A stretch of 24,978 nt of DNA, from NCBI GenBank assembly GCA_016932895.1, contig JAFGCA010000439.1:1-24978 (forward strand), given 5' to 3'. Both the position numbers and the translations under genes were made by a program. The stretch comes from Sedimentisphaerales bacterium. Lineage in GTDB: Bacteria; Planctomycetota; Phycisphaerae; Sedimentisphaerales; SG8-4. A model generated the notes under the pieces. The model was not told the origin of the DNA. It ran no database searches and saw only the letters and a program-made list of their open reading frames with translations. This document shows, piece by piece, positions 24,801 through 24,978 of this stretch (its first letter is position 1; the number at the start of each line of letters is the position of its first letter).

Positions 24801-24978
24801 TGAATGAGGCGGTATTTGCGGTGGGACCGGTGGCTGAGAGTTTGCGGATCAGCGAGATTATGTATCATCCGGGCGATACCGGTAGTCCCGACGATCCGAA
24901 TACCGAGTACGTCGAGCTGACCAACGTCGGCGGCGAGACGATCGATCTGAATCTCGTCAAGTTCACCAACGGCATCGA
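21815..24978 (+). CDS. Giant exported protein with lamin-tail, chitobiase-like and CotH kinase-like domains (partial)
   Basis: The frame opens at ATG 21815 with GGAG five bases upstream and runs to the window edge without a stop: 1,054 codons and two bases. A signal-like stretch (MRFSMPILTHVLVLAGAAIAA) starts it. In order: lamin-tail domain, about 48-195 (VLINEVLASNS...DDWIELYNAG); chitobiase C-terminal-type beta domain, about 206-285 (VIFYTTDGSPP); CotH domain, about 350-725, with LNGLYWGLYWLHERPDEHF and WHYHSWDAEHSMEG, the likely nucleotide/metal segment; a second TIWYTLDGTEPR module near 750; a jelly-roll segment; and a second lamin-tail domain from about 1008 (LRISEIMYHPG). CotH proteins are atypical secreted kinases known from spore coats; in planctomycetes these large versions are of unknown role. 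A sorting or dockerin tail may lie beyond the edge. Confidence 0.92.
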   Translation, partial: MRFSMPILTHVLVLAGAAIAAGLDGSGIVEEGGFFPPVAIAQGDGVAVLINEVLASNSTIVRDPQNEYDDWIELYNAGAEAVDVGGMYLTDDPELPMKWQIPTNRSVLTTIPPNGYLVIWADGDIQDEPGLHASFRLNANGDYCALYDVDGQTLLDSIEFDEQTTDVSYGRTYGRDPESNDQWRFLGIPTPGSPNASAYLGVVADTTFSHDRGFYDEPFTVTITTKTEDAVIFYTTDGSPPFDIGRDLPQGLVYTDPIPVTTTTCLRAFAYKAGWKSTNIDTQTYVFLDDVIRQPARPPGWPTDWGHTGQGEYEMDPDVVDDPRYSGTIKDDLKAVPTLSLVTEQGHWFGNQGIYRRGELDERPVSAELIFSDERDGFQIDCAVMIVGGSSTGRWKMDKLSMRLKFQGQYGAPRLQYPLFGDDATDEFDTLVIDARMNNSWAYGGGVGVSRPGMNQRDLAQYTRDQFACDIHNAMGGCSPRGRHVHLYLNGLYWGLYWLHERPDEHFAAAYFGGTDEDYDVLKHNSGTAVNGSTSRYRDMLNAAASLEEIQPHLDVPDFIDYLLMNYYIGNTDWAHQNWYASRSRTDPDSRWHYHSWDAEHSMEGLYDDSTSRNNSGGPTRVHYDLMNDPEYGICFSDRVHKHFFNGGVLTPEATTALYQIRLDEVDRAVVGESARWGDNHRSTPYARDTDWIRERDYLLHTYLARRTDIVLDQIKSRGWYPSVNAPSFSVSGSPQHGGYTAVGDTLTMSSGSGTIWYTLDGTEPRVPGSTPGPGNAMTLVAADAPKRVLIPAGSIAEAWRSDVDFDDNAWLSGTGGVGFERSTGYEQFFDVDVRDRMYGVNATCYIRIPFNLSAADRAGLTDLSLKVRYDDGFVAYINGVEVQRALFTGTPQWNSSADGSHSDLDAIEFATFNLSARTNALRDGANLLAIHGLNTSTTSSDFLISAELIASKALGGNPVESGVSPTAALYTSPLALARTSHVKARSLSGTTWSALNEAVFAVGPVAESLRISEIMYHPGDTGSPDDPNTEYVELTNVGGETIDLNLVKFTNGI

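Noticed and set aside
22910..24868. 652-codon minus-strand frame
   Set aside because: It lies wholly inside the CotH gene, whose frame has clear domains; the minus translation is Val/Asp/Arg-rich without motifs.

Overview
The window is GC-rich and gene-dense. It most resembles a Planctomycetota genome of the Phycisphaerae type, probably an environmental or metagenome-assembled one. Support for this: two or three tandem secreted proteins with a VPAPGA-type variant of the PEP-CTERM sorting tail, a protein like the hydrazine synthase alpha subunit with two CxxCH haem motifs, a very large lamin-tail/CotH protein, and many exported proteins with parallel beta-helix, LamG, SBBP or chagasin-like modules. 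The taxon is an inference from gene content, not from a marker gene.

Layout, left to right. (1) 1-1693, minus strand: a partial exported protein and two PEP-CTERM-like proteins in tandem, then about 0.9 kb without a convincing gene but with a near-consensus minus-strand promoter. (2) 2614-5711, minus strand: a compact dTDP-L-rhamnose operon, rfbA-rfbC-rfbD-rfbB, with overlapping genes and one consensus promoter. (3) 5945-7208, plus strand: tRNA-Lys(TTT) with its own promoter, then a zinc alcohol dehydrogenase. (4) 7279-8994: an exported protein with three tandem 100-residue chagasin (I42) inhibitor domains. (5) 9050-10211: a dispersed palindromic repeat and a DapA-family aldolase on the minus strand. 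(6) 10482-12916: a frameshifted SBBP-repeat gene followed by a glycoside-hydrolase-like gene. (7) 13004-15645: a promoter and a strongly structured untranslated segment, which is a candidate RNA, then an M14 carboxypeptidase fused to beta-helix and LamG domains. (8) 15662-19431: a neutral-ceramidase-like protein (minus) divergent from an HzsA-related protein (plus). (9) 19561-20891: a second copy of the palindromic repeat and an iron-type alcohol dehydrogenase. (10) 20892-21814: about 0.9 kb without a clear gene, holding a terminator-like hairpin, a GNRA-capped stacked hairpin and two outward-facing promoters. (11) 21815 to the end: a partial giant CotH/lamin-tail protein.

The rfb operon supplies the activated sugar dTDP-L-rhamnose for surface glycans. 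Much of the rest is exported machinery that plausibly acts on external polymers (glycoside hydrolase, carboxypeptidase, ceramidase) or on the cell surface (PEP-CTERM, CotH). Apart from the rfb genes and the short tandem groups, the genes look like separate transcription units. The observations that fit no ordinary gene are the candidate RNA at 13039-13305, the stacked hairpin at 20987-21050, the inverted 11-mers at 1758-1853 and a recurrent 30-bp promoter form. I saw no CRISPR array, insertion sequence, phage gene or rRNA.
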